From contig JADLZK010012350.1 of NCBI GenBank assembly GCA_015847255.1, positions 1-64,000 on the forward strand: 64,000 nucleotides of DNA. The letters are read 5' to 3'. Below are positions 33,256-45,051 of this stretch, piece after piece. Source of the stretch: Hyparrhenia diplandra. Its lineage: Eukaryota; Streptophyta; Magnoliopsida; Poales; Poaceae. A program made the translations under genes and the position numbers. The notes beneath the pieces were generated by a model. That model was given only the letters and a program-made list of their open reading frames with translations. It ran no database searches and was not told the DNA's origin. How positions within the stretch are numbered: position 1 is the first letter of the stretch; the number at the start of each line of letters is the position of its first letter.

Positions 33256-35272
33256 CTAGAAGAATACCCGAATACGTTGCGTTGTCGCGGGATTTTCTTA
33301 AAAATAAATCTATTATAATACGTAGCTTATGTAGATGACTTGTATGTTGATAGATTAAAGATTTTTAGTATTTAGCGATGACATTACTATTTTTTATAAT
33401 TAATAATGGATGACATGGACTTAGTGGACAATGATATGGACTTAGTGGGAAATAATGTGGACACCTTGCATGAAAGGTAGAACTCACTTAGTGGGAAGTG
33501 ATGTGGACACCATGCATGATGAGAGAATTCATCTATTGGGTTTATCTTTATAAGAGTTATAGAAGATTATAGATTTGTTGTAAGTCATTCATAGCATGTG
33601 ACCTGCACGTATTAAATCAGCCGGGCGAGCCGTATAGGATTGAATTTTTATTAATTCCTGGGAGCCATGAAGTAATAAACTTATGATGAGACATCGTTTT
33701 AATTCAAGAAAGAAACTATATTATTTGTCAAAATCACATCAAATACATCAACAGAGAAATACATCCGGAGATTTCAATTAAAAACTGTATAAAGAAACAA
33801 ATAGCAACACCCCAAAACAACAGCCTTTGGAGTTTGGAGTTTGATCCTTCATCGAAGAGTGGGAAATGGTCTGCTGCAGCCTAGATTGATCCTGATGTGT
33901 TGATGAACACCATGGTATGCATGGTGGAGAGCACCTGGACTGAAAGGATAGTGATGGCCGGCGGCACGAGGAGAGTGCAAGCCGTAGCAAGTAGCAGCAT
34001 ATCGATCACTGCTGGTCGGAAACAGGAGGAAAGACTGGAAAAATAATAAAGAAGTCAGAAATAAAAAACAACGCTCAAAAGATTAGGACATGGCAGGCCG
34101 CCAGGCACTCCGACGGAGGGTTCAAACGTGTCCAGCATCGGTCAGATCGGCACCATTAACGCCTCTAGCATCTGCAATAAGAAACAACCTCGCGTGTCGG
34201 CGGCATATGGGAGAGCGTGGCGTCGTTCACGGGAACCGCCGGCGCATGCCATGTCCGGTGGAGCCTCAGCCGCCGCCGCATGCCATGTCCGGTGGAGACT
34301 CAGCAATTGTCGTATAGTATACTCAAGACAGGACGGTTAAAGAAAGAAAGAAGAAACGTTGCCGGTATATATCTCTTCCACATCCTGGTCTGCGCATCGC
34401 CTCCGTCCCTCCTCTCACGGACGCACACATGCCCGCGCAGGTCCACTGCCGCTCAGCCAACACGATGTTGCTGCCGCTCTCCGGCCCGCGTGATGTCGCT
34501 GCAGGATCTCGAGCCCTTCCTGCATGGGGACGCCGTTTGTCGCCCGCGTGAATGAAGCCTCTGCCGAGAGCGCCATTGGACCACCGAGGTCGCCTTTGGG
34601 ACGCCGTTGTTGCCAATGGCGCGCAGGGGGCGACCGTACCAGCGGGTCTGGCAGCGCCGCTGCTTGAACCACCATGCCCGTGGACTGGGCCGCTGTGCCA
34701 GATCCCGACCTCCCAGTGTCGATGGGGAGGAGTGCCGCCAGCGAGCTCCGCACGCCGTAGCCCGATGAGGAACTCATGTCGCTCAGACGCCACTATGGCC
34801 ACTGGAGGAAGCCTGCCGGCGTCATGGCGGAAGAGGAAGCCTATCGCCGTCGGCGTGGGCCCTGGCCGGAGGATGAGGCTTGCTTCGGCGCCGCACTCGC
34901 TGGGAGGACGGCGACGACGACGGTGATTCGTATGGCGAGGTTTTGCGAACCGAGGGTGCGCCGCCACCTACCGGGCCGGAGGATATATGGAAAGGTATTT
35001 ATACACAGAGTTGCGTGATTGTTCAGTTTCTTCCACACGTTGCTAAGGAATCAATGTGGAAATAAATATCGTGCCTGTTCGTTTCGTTTGCTGTGGGAAT
35101 CGAAGCTAGAGAGCCAGGACGGGTCTGCGTTCAAGCACGTAATTAACGCGGCGTAGGGAAAGAGGCGCTGGCGGACGGGCATAACCATGAACTGAAAAAA
35201 ACTGAAGATGTGTCACCTCTGCATGTGCGAGAGAACTCCCCTAGTGGGCTTCATCTATATAGGAGTTATAGA
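33256..35272 (-). mobile_element. Helitron-like element carrying unassigned DNA
   Basis: On the minus strand it begins A|TCTATAACTCC (35272) and ends with CCCG...CGGGTATTCTT CTAG|T (33259-33256). It thus has a 5' TC, a short hairpin-like CCCG/CGGG stem upstream of a CTAG end, and insertion between A and T, the diagnostic features of Helitrons. No Rep or helicase is encoded in 2.0 kb, so it would be non-autonomous. Inner DNA at 33780-35060 is GC-rich and gene-like with frames on both strands (minus 34967-34323, 214 codons; plus 34552-34926) and no recognised domain; captured host DNA is possible. Confidence 0.45.
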
Positions 35273-36894
35273 TAGATTAATGTGAGTCAGCTAAAGCCTA
35301 GCATGTTATTACCATGTTGCTGTTGTTAATATTGATCAAGTTACTTATGCTGTTATTTATACTGCTGAGCAATGATTAATTTTAACTATATAGGATCTAT
35401 GGTTATAACTAAATAAATACCTTTGAACTTGGAAAAATACAAGTAGCATGAGTAGGCTCACTAATCAACCCTACTTTTTTGAAATGAGCGTGAGTTAGCT
35501 AAACCTAGAGATAAAGCCTATCATTATCCTTGGAGTCTTTTATTTTATTTTGGGACGGGTAAGTCTAGCTAAGTATTTTGTACTGGGGTTTTATTCCCGT
35601 TGTTGCAGGTGAGCATGTGTACCATGGTTCTTGTAAGACTTGTAATGCTTTTCTGTTGATGACGCAGTAAGGCCGAGGGGCAAGGCAATTCTATATCCCC
35701 TGTCTCATGCTACTACAGGGGATGACTATCTCTTTGGCACTACTTTATATTTGTTTTCGCTAAAAGACTATTTGGTTTTCAAAACTCGCTTCGTACTTGA
35801 ACCTGAGTTTGTAATAAATTATACTACGCGACTCGTTGTTTAATATATTGAACTTGGTTTGAAATACCTGGATTTTTACTACCCGAGCTCAACGATCCTG
35901 TTGTGTTGTCGATGAGTTTGAAATCACTCGAGATTTTAGAATACCGGGTTTATATGGACTCAAGTGTAGATCTGCGATTGCTTCGGTGATTACTTAATTA
36001 TACTTGATTTCTTATAAATTGGTCGGCTCTGTCACGGCCGGCATCGAGCTTAGTTCGGTAATTACAAGTCCGATCCGGGTATTTAAATTAAAATGAACCA
36101 CTAATCTTTTTGCGAAAAGTTTATAAAAACAAAATCTTTTAAGTGGTGTGAGTAAAAGATTTGCAAAATTAGTATTGCCTTGGTCATACCCTTTATGCCC
36201 AATTAAGGACAGTCGGTGGCTTGGCTAATCGGGAATGGGTTTTTGCATCATATTTTGTTGTTTGTGATTGGTTGCCGTGTGTGGCCGATGAATACGGGGC
36301 TACTCACTTGAGTGGTCATGAATAGATCGAAATACCTCTACGCCCCGGGTAATGGTTGTTCAATACCTCTACGCCCAAGGTAATGGTGTGAGCTGTGAGA
36401 GCATGATCGGATAAATGCCGGTCTAGGGGAAATAAAATGATTTTGAGAGCTCCGTGGGTCGGGTAGTGCCCCCGTAGACTTGTGTATGGGTACACAGGTG
36501 TGCCGGGTGTAAAATGTGTTTTCCCTCATGGTATGCGATGTCGTCGGGTGGACTGACGAAGCGGTATATGCAATTTAATTTCTTGCATTGCATGGATATA
36601 ATGTGGGCTGAAATGAATTGCAGGTACACTAACAGCGCAATGCGTTAGATCGACTAGACACGTCTTATTTTCTTTTTGAGAGATCATATGTTGCCACCAT
36701 TAATACGAATAGAGAAATCTCTTTCCTATTCCGTGAGATACGTAGGGAAACGTTCATGCATCATATTTAAAATTTTCCACCATGGCATTCATGCATCTTT
36801 CTATCTTTTCCCCTAATTAGTACTTGCCCCAATTTGGTTAAAACTGGACTATTGTTTCTCAATCTCATATTATCTCCTAAATCTTGCTACTGAG
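35273..36894 (+). repeat. Element C LTR end and leader, no gene
   Basis: Starts with the right copy of the direct repeat (35305-35475). AT-rich U5-like text follows. Around 36300-36520 there are short repeated phrases (AATACCTCTACGCCC twice at 36332-36346 and 36361-36375). The LTR end and PBS could not be located with confidence; TGCAGGTACACTAACAGCGC near 36622 is one candidate region. Confidence 0.4.
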
Positions 36895-37580
36895 ATGGCC
36901 CATTACTTTGAGCCCTACTCACCCCCGACGATCTGGGCGACACCAGCCTTGCTATGGGAGACGTTGCAGTCAGTTGGGTACAACCGAGGAGCCCATCTAC
37001 GGATGGAGGCGCACCCATGGCGGAGGAGAGGTGTCGTGGATTTCAGTTGAGGTGACAAGTGCAGCCACATCCGGTGGACCCCTATTGGCTAGCTTCGGCA
37101 AAGTGCATTGGGCGGGGCCCCGATGCATGGACAGCCGCCCGAGGTTGCGGCCATGGGAGTGTTGGACCACATGACGCAGGACCATGGAGCTGCCCTTGCT
37201 AGCGGCCCTGCCACAGTGTTGCCACGAGACATACCGCTCGAGGAGAACGAGCAGCTTGGAGCTGTTGGTATGGCAGCCATGAGGGCTATGTTTGCTGTTA
37301 CCAAGCTGAATGAAGAACTCATGGCAACCCGCAGCAGATGCTACAGCAAAGGCCACCCGTGCTAGGGAGGAGCTGCGTGAGGTTCAGGCTAGTATGAAGA
37401 GGATGCAGAAGCGTATGAGCTACCTGGACGAGCATCTCTCCATCACCATTGGGGAGCGCAACAGAGCGATGGATGACTTCATCAATGCGCGTCGTCGCAT
37501 CAGAGAGCTTAGGGGTGACCACAGTGAGGACTAGATGGTGCAGCAGCAGCGCCAGCTGGAGAGGACTAGGACGGAGACCC
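36895..37580 (+). pseudogene. Coiled-coil ORF upstream of element C gag
   Basis: ATG at 36895 opens MAHYFEPYSPPTIWATPALL; the protein then shifts frame several times. It has a small N-terminal region with VEVTS...GGP, then a region with NEQLGAVGMAAMRAMFAVTK (about 37248-37308) and a heptad-like tail REELREVQASMKRMQKRMSY and RNRAMDDFINARRRIRELRG (about 37365-37515), consistent with a coiled coil. I do not recognise a characterised family. Proteins with this plan occur near gag in large grass retrotransposons. It is cut by the SIRE-type solo LTR. Confidence 0.5.
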
Positions 37581-39318
37581 TGAAAGGTCTTAATGGCTAG
37601 AGGAGGGGGGTGAATAGCCTATTAAAAATTCTACAAACAACACTAAGCAAGGCGGTTAGTAAATAAGACGGCGTAGCAAATAAGCTAATGCTTCAAACTA
37701 ATTACGCAAGCATCCTAGCAATTCTAGCAATTCTAATGTCTCTAATCACACGCAAAGGCTAGGTTGCTAAGTTACTCCTAGGTGGACAAGATATACTAAT
37801 TAATTCTACCACTAGGAGCTAACAAGGCTAAGCTAACTAGGCAAGCTACTCACACTAAGCACCCTAACAAGATATACTACCAATGTAATGCAAAGAGGTG
37901 CTAGAATACAATACTACCGGTGTAGTGTCGAGGTTGTAGCCAATCACCGTGATCACCAAGAAATCTCCAACGAGCAAGAACAAGTGACACGATCATTTTT
38001 CACCGAGGTTCACGTGCTTACCGGCACGCTAAGTCCCCGTTGTGGCGACACACACACTTGACGTATGCTAAGCTTAATGGCCGGTGCCAAATCCCTATGG
38101 GAGCTCAAGCAAACTATCACAAGAACAAGCCACGAGCAATCCACTAGTGCTCCTTTCACGAATCTCCCGCGGGGTAAGGAGCGACCCCTCACAATCCCCC
38201 CACGGTGTGGCCTCAAACAAGCTCCACTTGAGCTCAACACGCCTCTTGCTCCAAGCCGCTAGGGAACCGGGCAAATTCCCAAGAGAAACAAGAATCTCGT
38301 GGCTTCCCCAAGGATGAAGTGCTCTAGATGCAACCAAGCAATGCAATACACTTCTATCACTCTCAATCTCACCAAGAATATGAATTATGGATGGATAGGT
38401 GAGTGGAGAGGAGTATCAAATGCTCACTAGCAAGTTAGAAGCTTCAAATGTGCAAGAGAGGTCCCAAAGAACCAGCCAACCAAGTATATATAGGGCTCCT
38501 CTCGAAATGGAGCCGTTACTCTAAAAATTTGATCTCTGCGCATTGGCCGGGGCCAAGACCGACCGGAACCACTAGCGGGTTCATTCGTGGGTCCGGTCAG
38601 TGCGTCCGGTCGCATCCGACAAGCTCCCGGGCCCACTTCAGCTGGCTTCCTTCATGCGTCCGGTCACCGGGTCCGGTCGACACCGTATGCATCCGGTCCA
38701 GGGGTCCGATGCAGCGTCCCGCAAAAACCCGCCCTGTAGGGCTCTACGCGAGCGCACGAGCGGCCGGACGCTCCGGTCGATAAGGCGTCGGTCGCACCGG
38801 CGTGAGTCCGGTCACCCGTGACGGCCGGCTTCTTCATCTTTTCTTTTCTCTTTGCTTCAAACTTCCTTCGCCTCTTGCCATGGGTTGCCAACACGTCCAA
38901 GATGATCACGTTATCATGCATGTTAGCTCGTCGATAAGTTAGGCAAGATCGAAGTTAGTGCTCTCATTGTCCTAAATGCAAATGCAAGTCGATATGGACC
39001 TAGAAGCACTTCATAAAAGGATTGTCGCGGCATTCCCTATTGATAGTCGGCTATCTATCCTATAATGTGATCACACGCTCTATCGTTTCTTGATCACCGA
39101 AAGGAAAATCCTATCAAGTATACCTTTGCCTTGATCTCCCGGGTTCCTCTCAAGCCGATCACCGAGCTTGACGATCCATCAAGTCCACCGACATTGTCCA
39201 TGTTCATGATCATCATGCTCCTTGTCATCCACCTAATCCTATCTCAAGTCATCCACTTAGAGCAAAGGATTAGTCCACAAGTGTGTCATCAATTTCCAAA
39301 ACCAAACATGAGATTTTA
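37581..39318 (-). repeat. Solo LTR of a SIRE/Maximus-like copia element
   Basis: Minus-strand end GGCTATTCACCCCCCTCCTC...GACCTTTCA (37581) is the typical end of this LTR class. Near its start (39300) it reads GGAAATTGATGACACACTTG, also typical. A perfect 5-bp TSD, gaccc, flanks it (37576-37580 and 39319-39323). TATA-like TATATATA at 38492-38485. The first dinucleotide is TA instead of TG. 1,738 bp. Joining the flanks makes the coiled-coil region contiguous. Confidence 0.88.
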
Positions 39319-39323
39319 GACCC

Positions 39324-39825
39324 CACTTCTCGTACTTCACAGGACTAGATGACTGTGATGCCACGTTTAGATTCCAGCTAGATGCTAGCACGTAGACCTT
39401 GATCTAGATGAGACACCCTTATAGCCGAGCGGTGTAGTGCCACTATTATCATGTAATTTCCTTTTTAATTCGTGAGACCATCAGCATGTAAGACTTGGAT
39501 CCGTAATATTTTGAGACCTTATTGTATCAGTCGAGACCTTAATTTAGTTCATGCCCTATTTTGTGATCAGTTTTATGGTAATTGCGACAGATGCGTCAAT
39601 TACAAATTTATGCCAGTGGTGCAACATTTTGTTGCTGTTGTTGCGAAATCTTGGTACACATATTGTGTTGACATAACCGTGATGTTGATGAAAGACCGTA
39701 TTGAGTTTATTGTTTTTTGTTATTGTGGATGAATTTATTCTCTCAATAAATTCCGTGTAACTTAAATTCAATATCTATACTTTGGACAACATCATCTGAT
39801 GGTTATTGTTGATTCAAATGTGCAG
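39324..39825 (+). other. Leader before element C gag
   Basis: About 500 bp of AT-rich DNA. It ends TTGATTCAAATGTGCAG directly before the gag ATG, which looks like a splice acceptor. No gene in it. Confidence 0.4.
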
Positions 39826-40687
39826 ATGCCGCAAACTCGATCATGTGTTGGGGGAGATCGACAGGAGCCACCTCCAGTGAACCAGGAGCAGTTCTTTGAT
39901 CAGTTCCTCGGAGAGTTGCGTAACATCTCACGCAACACCGGCGAGGGAGGAGGAGGTGGTGGTGTCGATAAGGATGGATTCGGTCATTACAAAGGGCTTT
40001 AAGATCACGGAACCACCAAAGTTCACTGTGGCAAATGAACCCAAGGAGGTGAAGAATGGCTTGCCTTGATTGAGGAGAAGTTCCGTTTGGTGAATCATGC
40101 GAGACACGAAGGCAGATTATGCGGCAAGCACTTGTTGGAGGACCCGCGGGGATATGGTGGAAGAATCATTGTGCTACTTTTCCCCGCCAATGTTCCTATC
40201 ACTTGGTTCCGGTTTACAGCAGCTTTTTCGTAATACCTACATACCTGCCGGTGCCTTGGCAAAGAAGTTGGGAGAGTTCATTAAGCTCGGTCGGGACAAC
40301 AAGACAATGAATGAGTACCTCTGTGCTTTTAACGGTTTGTCTAGGTATGCTCCTGACATGGTCGATCTGAGGCGAAGAAGTTGGCTAGCTTCAAGAGAGG
40401 GCTAAACCCGAAGATGCGAGAAAACCATGGGAAATTCCACCAGGGACACTTTTCAGGCCTTTGTGACTGATTGCATTCATCGGGGAGGAAAGTAATGCCT
40501 TGTATCTTTGCATCCAAAGGCAAGAAGAGATCGTTTGAGGGAAACTTCGGGACAGGCAAAGTGGTTCCTTTGGACATCGCCGAACTACCGCCCACCGCCA
40601 CGCCTTCACATTATGCCCCACCCCCGGAAGAAGAATCAAGCCGAAACCCCGCTTCGGGGAAGTTTGTTGTGCCTCGCCGTTGGTATT
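39826..40687 (+). pseudogene. gag: Element C gag, first part
   Basis: Start MPQTRSCVGG at 39826, chosen because it follows an acceptor-like TGCAG. Readable pieces: EQFFDQFLGELRNISRNT (39886-39935), IPAGALAKKLGEFIKL (40239-40290), NKTMNEYLCAFNGLSRYAPDM (40300-40360), FKRGLNPKMREN-like (40390-40425), and SKGKKRSFEGNFGTGKVV (40509-40565). This is the Retrotrans_gag capsid core of a Tekay/Del-type chromovirus. At least four frameshifts. It breaks off at 40687 where LTR F is inserted, and continues at 41990. Confidence 0.82.
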
Positions 40688-41989
40688 TGTTAAGCCCACG
40701 TAAATATTTATAATTTGTATAGTCGCAAAAGCGCCACGGATACGGTGAGCACTTCACCCGAGAGGGTTAAATATCGAATCCACAGGGAAGCGGGTGATGG
40801 AGACTATGATCTAATCTTAACCCGAGTAATATAAGACTAAAAAGGTTGAGGGTATAGAGAGGTTTACTAAGATAGCTAAATCTTGGTATGGTAAGTAATG
40901 TTGATAGAATTCTTATGGGGATCGTACTCAAGGGAAGGTAAGGGCAAAACTTACTATCCCCAAAGACTTAAATCCTACCAAGTCCTATCCAACGGGAAGT
41001 GGAATACAAAGGAATCAATGGTACTTTGTCACTACCACGAACTACCACGCTCAGGAAGGTAGGGTGCATCTATGAGATACCCGAGCCTAAGCACCACGCT
41101 TACACTATGAATATTACCTTAACCTATCGCAATAGATTAAAAGTACTCTAAAGAGAGACTCATAGACCAATAAGAAATAATATAAACAATTAACTTACTA
41201 AAGAAGAAATAGATTACCGAGTAATTCCAAGTGTAGATTAACTTCCACCGAGGTACAAGTGTGGAGATAGCACCGACAGCCAAGCACTTCCTCCAATTCC
41301 TTCCCTCTCTCTATCTCTCTTGTTCTAAAGATTAGAACTAATGAGTTCTAATCCTCTCATACTAACTCTTCTAATTGTTGCTCTAATAAGCTTCTAATTA
41401 CATTCTAATTCACTAATCTCTTAGAGAGAGTTGATCCTTACATGGGACCCCTCTACAAGCGAGAGATAATGAGATAGAATGAATTGATAATGAATTAGGG
41501 TTTCACCACGAGGCGAGGGTCTTCTTATATAGTCCTTGGCGATGAGCGTGAACCCTTGGATCAAACCGAGCCTTGGCAGCGGTGTAGATACAACCTCAAT
41601 GATGGTAGTGAACCGACATAAAAATGTGAGGTTGACTGGTGGGACCCACCTGGCGGCCGCCAGAGTGGACCTTGGCGGGCGCCAGGCTGGCTTGCCACCT
41701 CGGCTTCCCGTCTTTTCTCGTGTCCTCTGGTGTCTTCTAGAATGTTTTTAGTTCACTTTTTCAGGGTTGAGTTGATTCACGGATAAGTTTAGTCTTCATA
41801 GGCCTTGTATATTCCGGAAGTTTCTCCATTATTCTCTGCATTTATACTGTTAAGTCCACGAAAATATATAAATCACCAAAACTCATGGAATTATGTTAGT
41901 TAGACCCCTAGACTTATGTTGATATTCAATTTAAGCCCTTATTTCATCTCTTGTTGACATATAAAAGTATAGGATAACAGGTGTCAACA
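40688..41989 (-). repeat. Solo LTR F, Athila-like
   Basis: Minus strand from TGTTGACACCTGTTATCCTA (41989) to GTGGGCTTAACA (40688). Same family as LTR B (42069) and G (58411). Minus TATA CTATATAAG at 41532-41524. 1,302 bp with TG...CA ends. Flanking 5-mers (gtatt, cctac) do not match. No internal sequence. Confidence 0.8.
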
Positions 41990-42068
41990 CCTACTCGAAA
42001 GGAAAGCCTACACAGGGGAATGTTCCACGCCGGGTGCCCTTCAACCATAATAATTGCTTCAATTGTGG
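41990..42068 (+). pseudogene. gag: Element C gag, fragment with first half of the zinc knuckle
   Basis: KGKPTQGNVPRRVPFNHNN followed by the first two cysteines of a CCHC knuckle. The remaining knuckle residues lie at 53577 onward, on the other side of element B. The 5-bp TSD tgtgg sits at 42064-42068. Confidence 0.8.
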
Positions 42069-43590
42069 TGTTGACACTGTTATAGCATAATTTTATAAGT
42101 TAAATAACATGAAATAAGGGCTAAAGTCAAAGACCAAACATAAGTTTAGGGGTCTAACTAACATAATTTCATGAGTTTTGGTATTCTCGTGACTTTTCGG
42201 GGGCTTGATAGATAATTGCGTAGAAAGATGGAGAAAGTTTAGGAATATACAAGGCATATGAAGACAAGACTTAACCGTGAAGCAACTCAAACCGAAAAAG
42301 TGAACTAAAACATTCTAGAAGATACCAGAGGACACCAGAACAAGCGGGAAGCCGAGGTGGCACTCCACCCCGGGCGACGCCCGATTGCCAAATAGGCGGC
42401 GCCCGGTGGGGTCAACTAATCACCTCACATTTTTATGTCGGTTTACCACCGACCTTGAGGTTGTATCTACACCGTTGTTGAAGGCCTGGGTTTGATCCAA
42501 GGGTTAGCGTTCATCGCCAAGTACTATATAAGAAGACCGGTGACCCCGAGCTGAGGAGAATTCATTATCATACTCATTCATCAACTTATACCCCTCTAGT
42601 CCAGCCAAGTCTAGACCTAAGCCCTAGTTTATACTAGAAGTAATTAGCTATCTAGCTAGTTCTAGTTGAAGATCAAGCTCATCTTGAGTTCACGATTAGT
42701 CAAGAAGTAGCAAGGATCATCGTTCTTGAGACTTCTCTCTTGTATTCAATCTGTAAGTACTCTTATATTTAGAATACAATTGTTATGGCTTTGATCTTTA
42801 TAATTATTATATTCTTATTGATATGTGTTTATGCTTGCTATGATTATATGTTTAGTTTAGTAAGATTGCTTTATATTTTATGCATGGAATTGTATAGCAT
42901 CCATATAGATGATCACTATGTGGGTGATAAGCAATGTGTAAACATGGTGTTTATACAACATTTATACGCAATTGCACCCTACATTCGGGCCGTGTGGTAG
43001 ATCGTGGGAGTGATGATACTGTTGAGTCCTTTGGAATCCACCCTCGAATGTAGGACATGTCGAGTTTATTATTACGGTGATGACCAAGCTTCTTCTTTGG
43101 TTGTTATTGGTAATGCTTGCCATGTGTAGAAGTAATCCAACCTTGCCATGATAGCTAGATGTATTGCACTAATTGTAGTATTAATTGACATATATGATTA
43201 GGAGTATCTTAGGAATATTCATTCTATTCTTTCTATAACATGTTAATAGCTCGTATGATATTAGTGGCTTATGATGATCTTAGACTTGGATATTTATCAT
43301 TTATATAATTATCTTTATTCCGTGACTTATCCTGTTGAGTAATGTTAGATACTTATGGCAACTCTGCATTACATTCTTTGTAAAGTGGATGATCTCATAG
43401 CTAAATCATAATCTAAATCATTAGACATCCTTTTCTCTCTACCTTTCCATAGACTCCCTTCCTTGTGGTAAAATATAAATACGATACGGATTACTCTCGG
43501 TGGAAGTGCTATAATTGGTATTTCTATCTCGTGGCTTTTGCGAGATATCATGTTCATTCTTTTATCAAGGCCAATCAAGAGTACCATGCA
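42069..43590 (+). repeat. Element B 5' LTR
   Basis: Begins TGTTGACACTGTTATAGC. The first 700 bp match LTR F in inverted orientation and G in direct orientation (AGAAAGATGGAGAAAGTT, CTAAAACATTCTAGAAG). TATA CTATATAAG at 42524-42532. The end, near 43510-43570, reads GAAGTGCTATAATTGGTATT and GGCTTTTGCG as in related LTRs. Confidence 0.8.
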
Positions 43591-44936
43591 CGTTGGCGGT
43601 AACCAACGACAAATTAAATACCGTCAACACAACACCAAAACAACCTAGAAATAGGAATTTCAACTAACATATTCCAAAGTTTTGGTGTTTATTTGGACTT
43701 GCAGTACAAACTCATGGATGATCACTTTGGGCCAAAAAGACAAAGAAAAGAAATAAAATCAACAAATAGAAAAAGGCCCAAAGGAGCAAATGGCAAGCCC
43801 AAAGCGTAAATCGCAACAAAAGCGTCAAAACCAGGCCGGGCCAAGTCCACCTTACAACTTTTGAGCAAAGGAAGCCCAGCCGGCTAAGGGCGGCCAGGCC
43901 GGGGCGTCTTGTAGCGCGCACCACACAGTGCGACGCACCTCGGCAAGGCGGTTCGAGCCCGCTTCGGGGAGGCGGTTTGTTACCTTCAAAGCGGGTGAAA
44001 CCGACGTGGGATGGTCGGTTTGGCGTACATGGAAGGTCTTCCTAGGTCGGTTTGGGTGTTTTTTTAGCACTTAGGTCCCTCTCCCTTGTGTATAAATAGA
44101 CCCCCCTCTCTCCCTCTCAAAAAGCAATACAAATTCAAAGGAGAAACCAGTCCACTTGTGCAAGAGAGTAGAATTAGATCTTCTTCTTCTTCTACTTCTT
44201 CTATTCTATCTCCCAATTCTAGAGAGTGAGAGAGGGAAAGGCTAGAAAGAAGCTTGATTCTTTCTACCTAGAGTTGCCGGTTTCGCCCCTCGGTGTTCCG
44301 CGGTTCCTAGGAGGACAGAGTGCGGACTTGTCGGTACCCCGGCTTGTACCTCTGCAAGCTACTTACACTTTGGTAAGATCTTGTGATTATCTTGCAGACT
44401 ATTTAATTTCCATCGTATATTTCTCAGCTATTTGTAGACTTGCGGGATTGGTAGATCGGTTTACGTTAGTTCTTGGTGGAGGAACTCTTTTGACCGGGGA
44501 ACCTTGGCCAACATCAAGAATCTGTGACCAATAGTGCAAACGTGGTGTTTGGACTAGCGTTCACCTACCTTTTGCGGTGCATCCCACGGTTGAGGGGTAG
44601 GCGGCTTGGTCGTGACAAGCCTTGTCCGTCCTTTGAAATCCCCACGTTCGTACGTGTCGTAGAGCTAATTGCCGGACACCGTCCTGGGCGTGGGCGGTGC
44701 CCGAAGTGAGTAGACAACGAGACTTTAGGAATCTTTGCACGGAAAACTTAGCCTATAGATACCTCGCTACTCTTAGAAAACAAACCCTTGCCTTAGGTTG
44801 ACATAGACACGAAAAGCCACCGCGCGACCGTCCCTCGTGAAAAATACGATACCACGCTTTACCACCGGGTGAAGTGCTACAATGGTATTTCCGTGCGCTT
44901 GCGGATTTCTCTACGTGTGCGTAAGAAACACCAACA
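43591..44936 (+). repeat. 5' LTR of element A
   Basis: From CGTTGGCGGTAACCAACGAC (mutated TG) to GTAAGAAACACCAACA. TATAAATA at 44091-44098, followed by a CT-rich leader and TTCTTCTTCTTCTAC microsatellite. Frames inside (44226-44534 and others) are not genes. Confidence 0.94.
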
Positions 44937-44944
44937 AGCATCTC

Positions 44945-44963
44945 GGGCGCCGTTGCCGAGGGA
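44945..44963 (+). promoter_or_regulatory. Primer binding site of element A (decayed tRNA-Asp)
   Basis: GGGCGCCGTTGCCGAGGGA, 8 nt after the LTR. It differs slightly from the exact tRNA-Asp match seen in element D. Confidence 0.75.
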
Positions 44964-45051
44964 CGGTTGTCGAGTTATATATCGAGCGAGTCAACCCGGA
45001 TATTTGGTAGTATCCTTTAAACAAAAATACCAAAAGAGTTCACAAGTACCC

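Noticed and set aside
34323..34967. 214-codon minus-strand frame as a host gene
   Set aside because: No domain recognised, opposite frames are open too; kept only as payload of the Helitron-like element.
40683..41994. TSD for LTR F
   Set aside because: gtatt and cctac do not match; the insertion is supported only by the interrupted gag and TG...CA ends.
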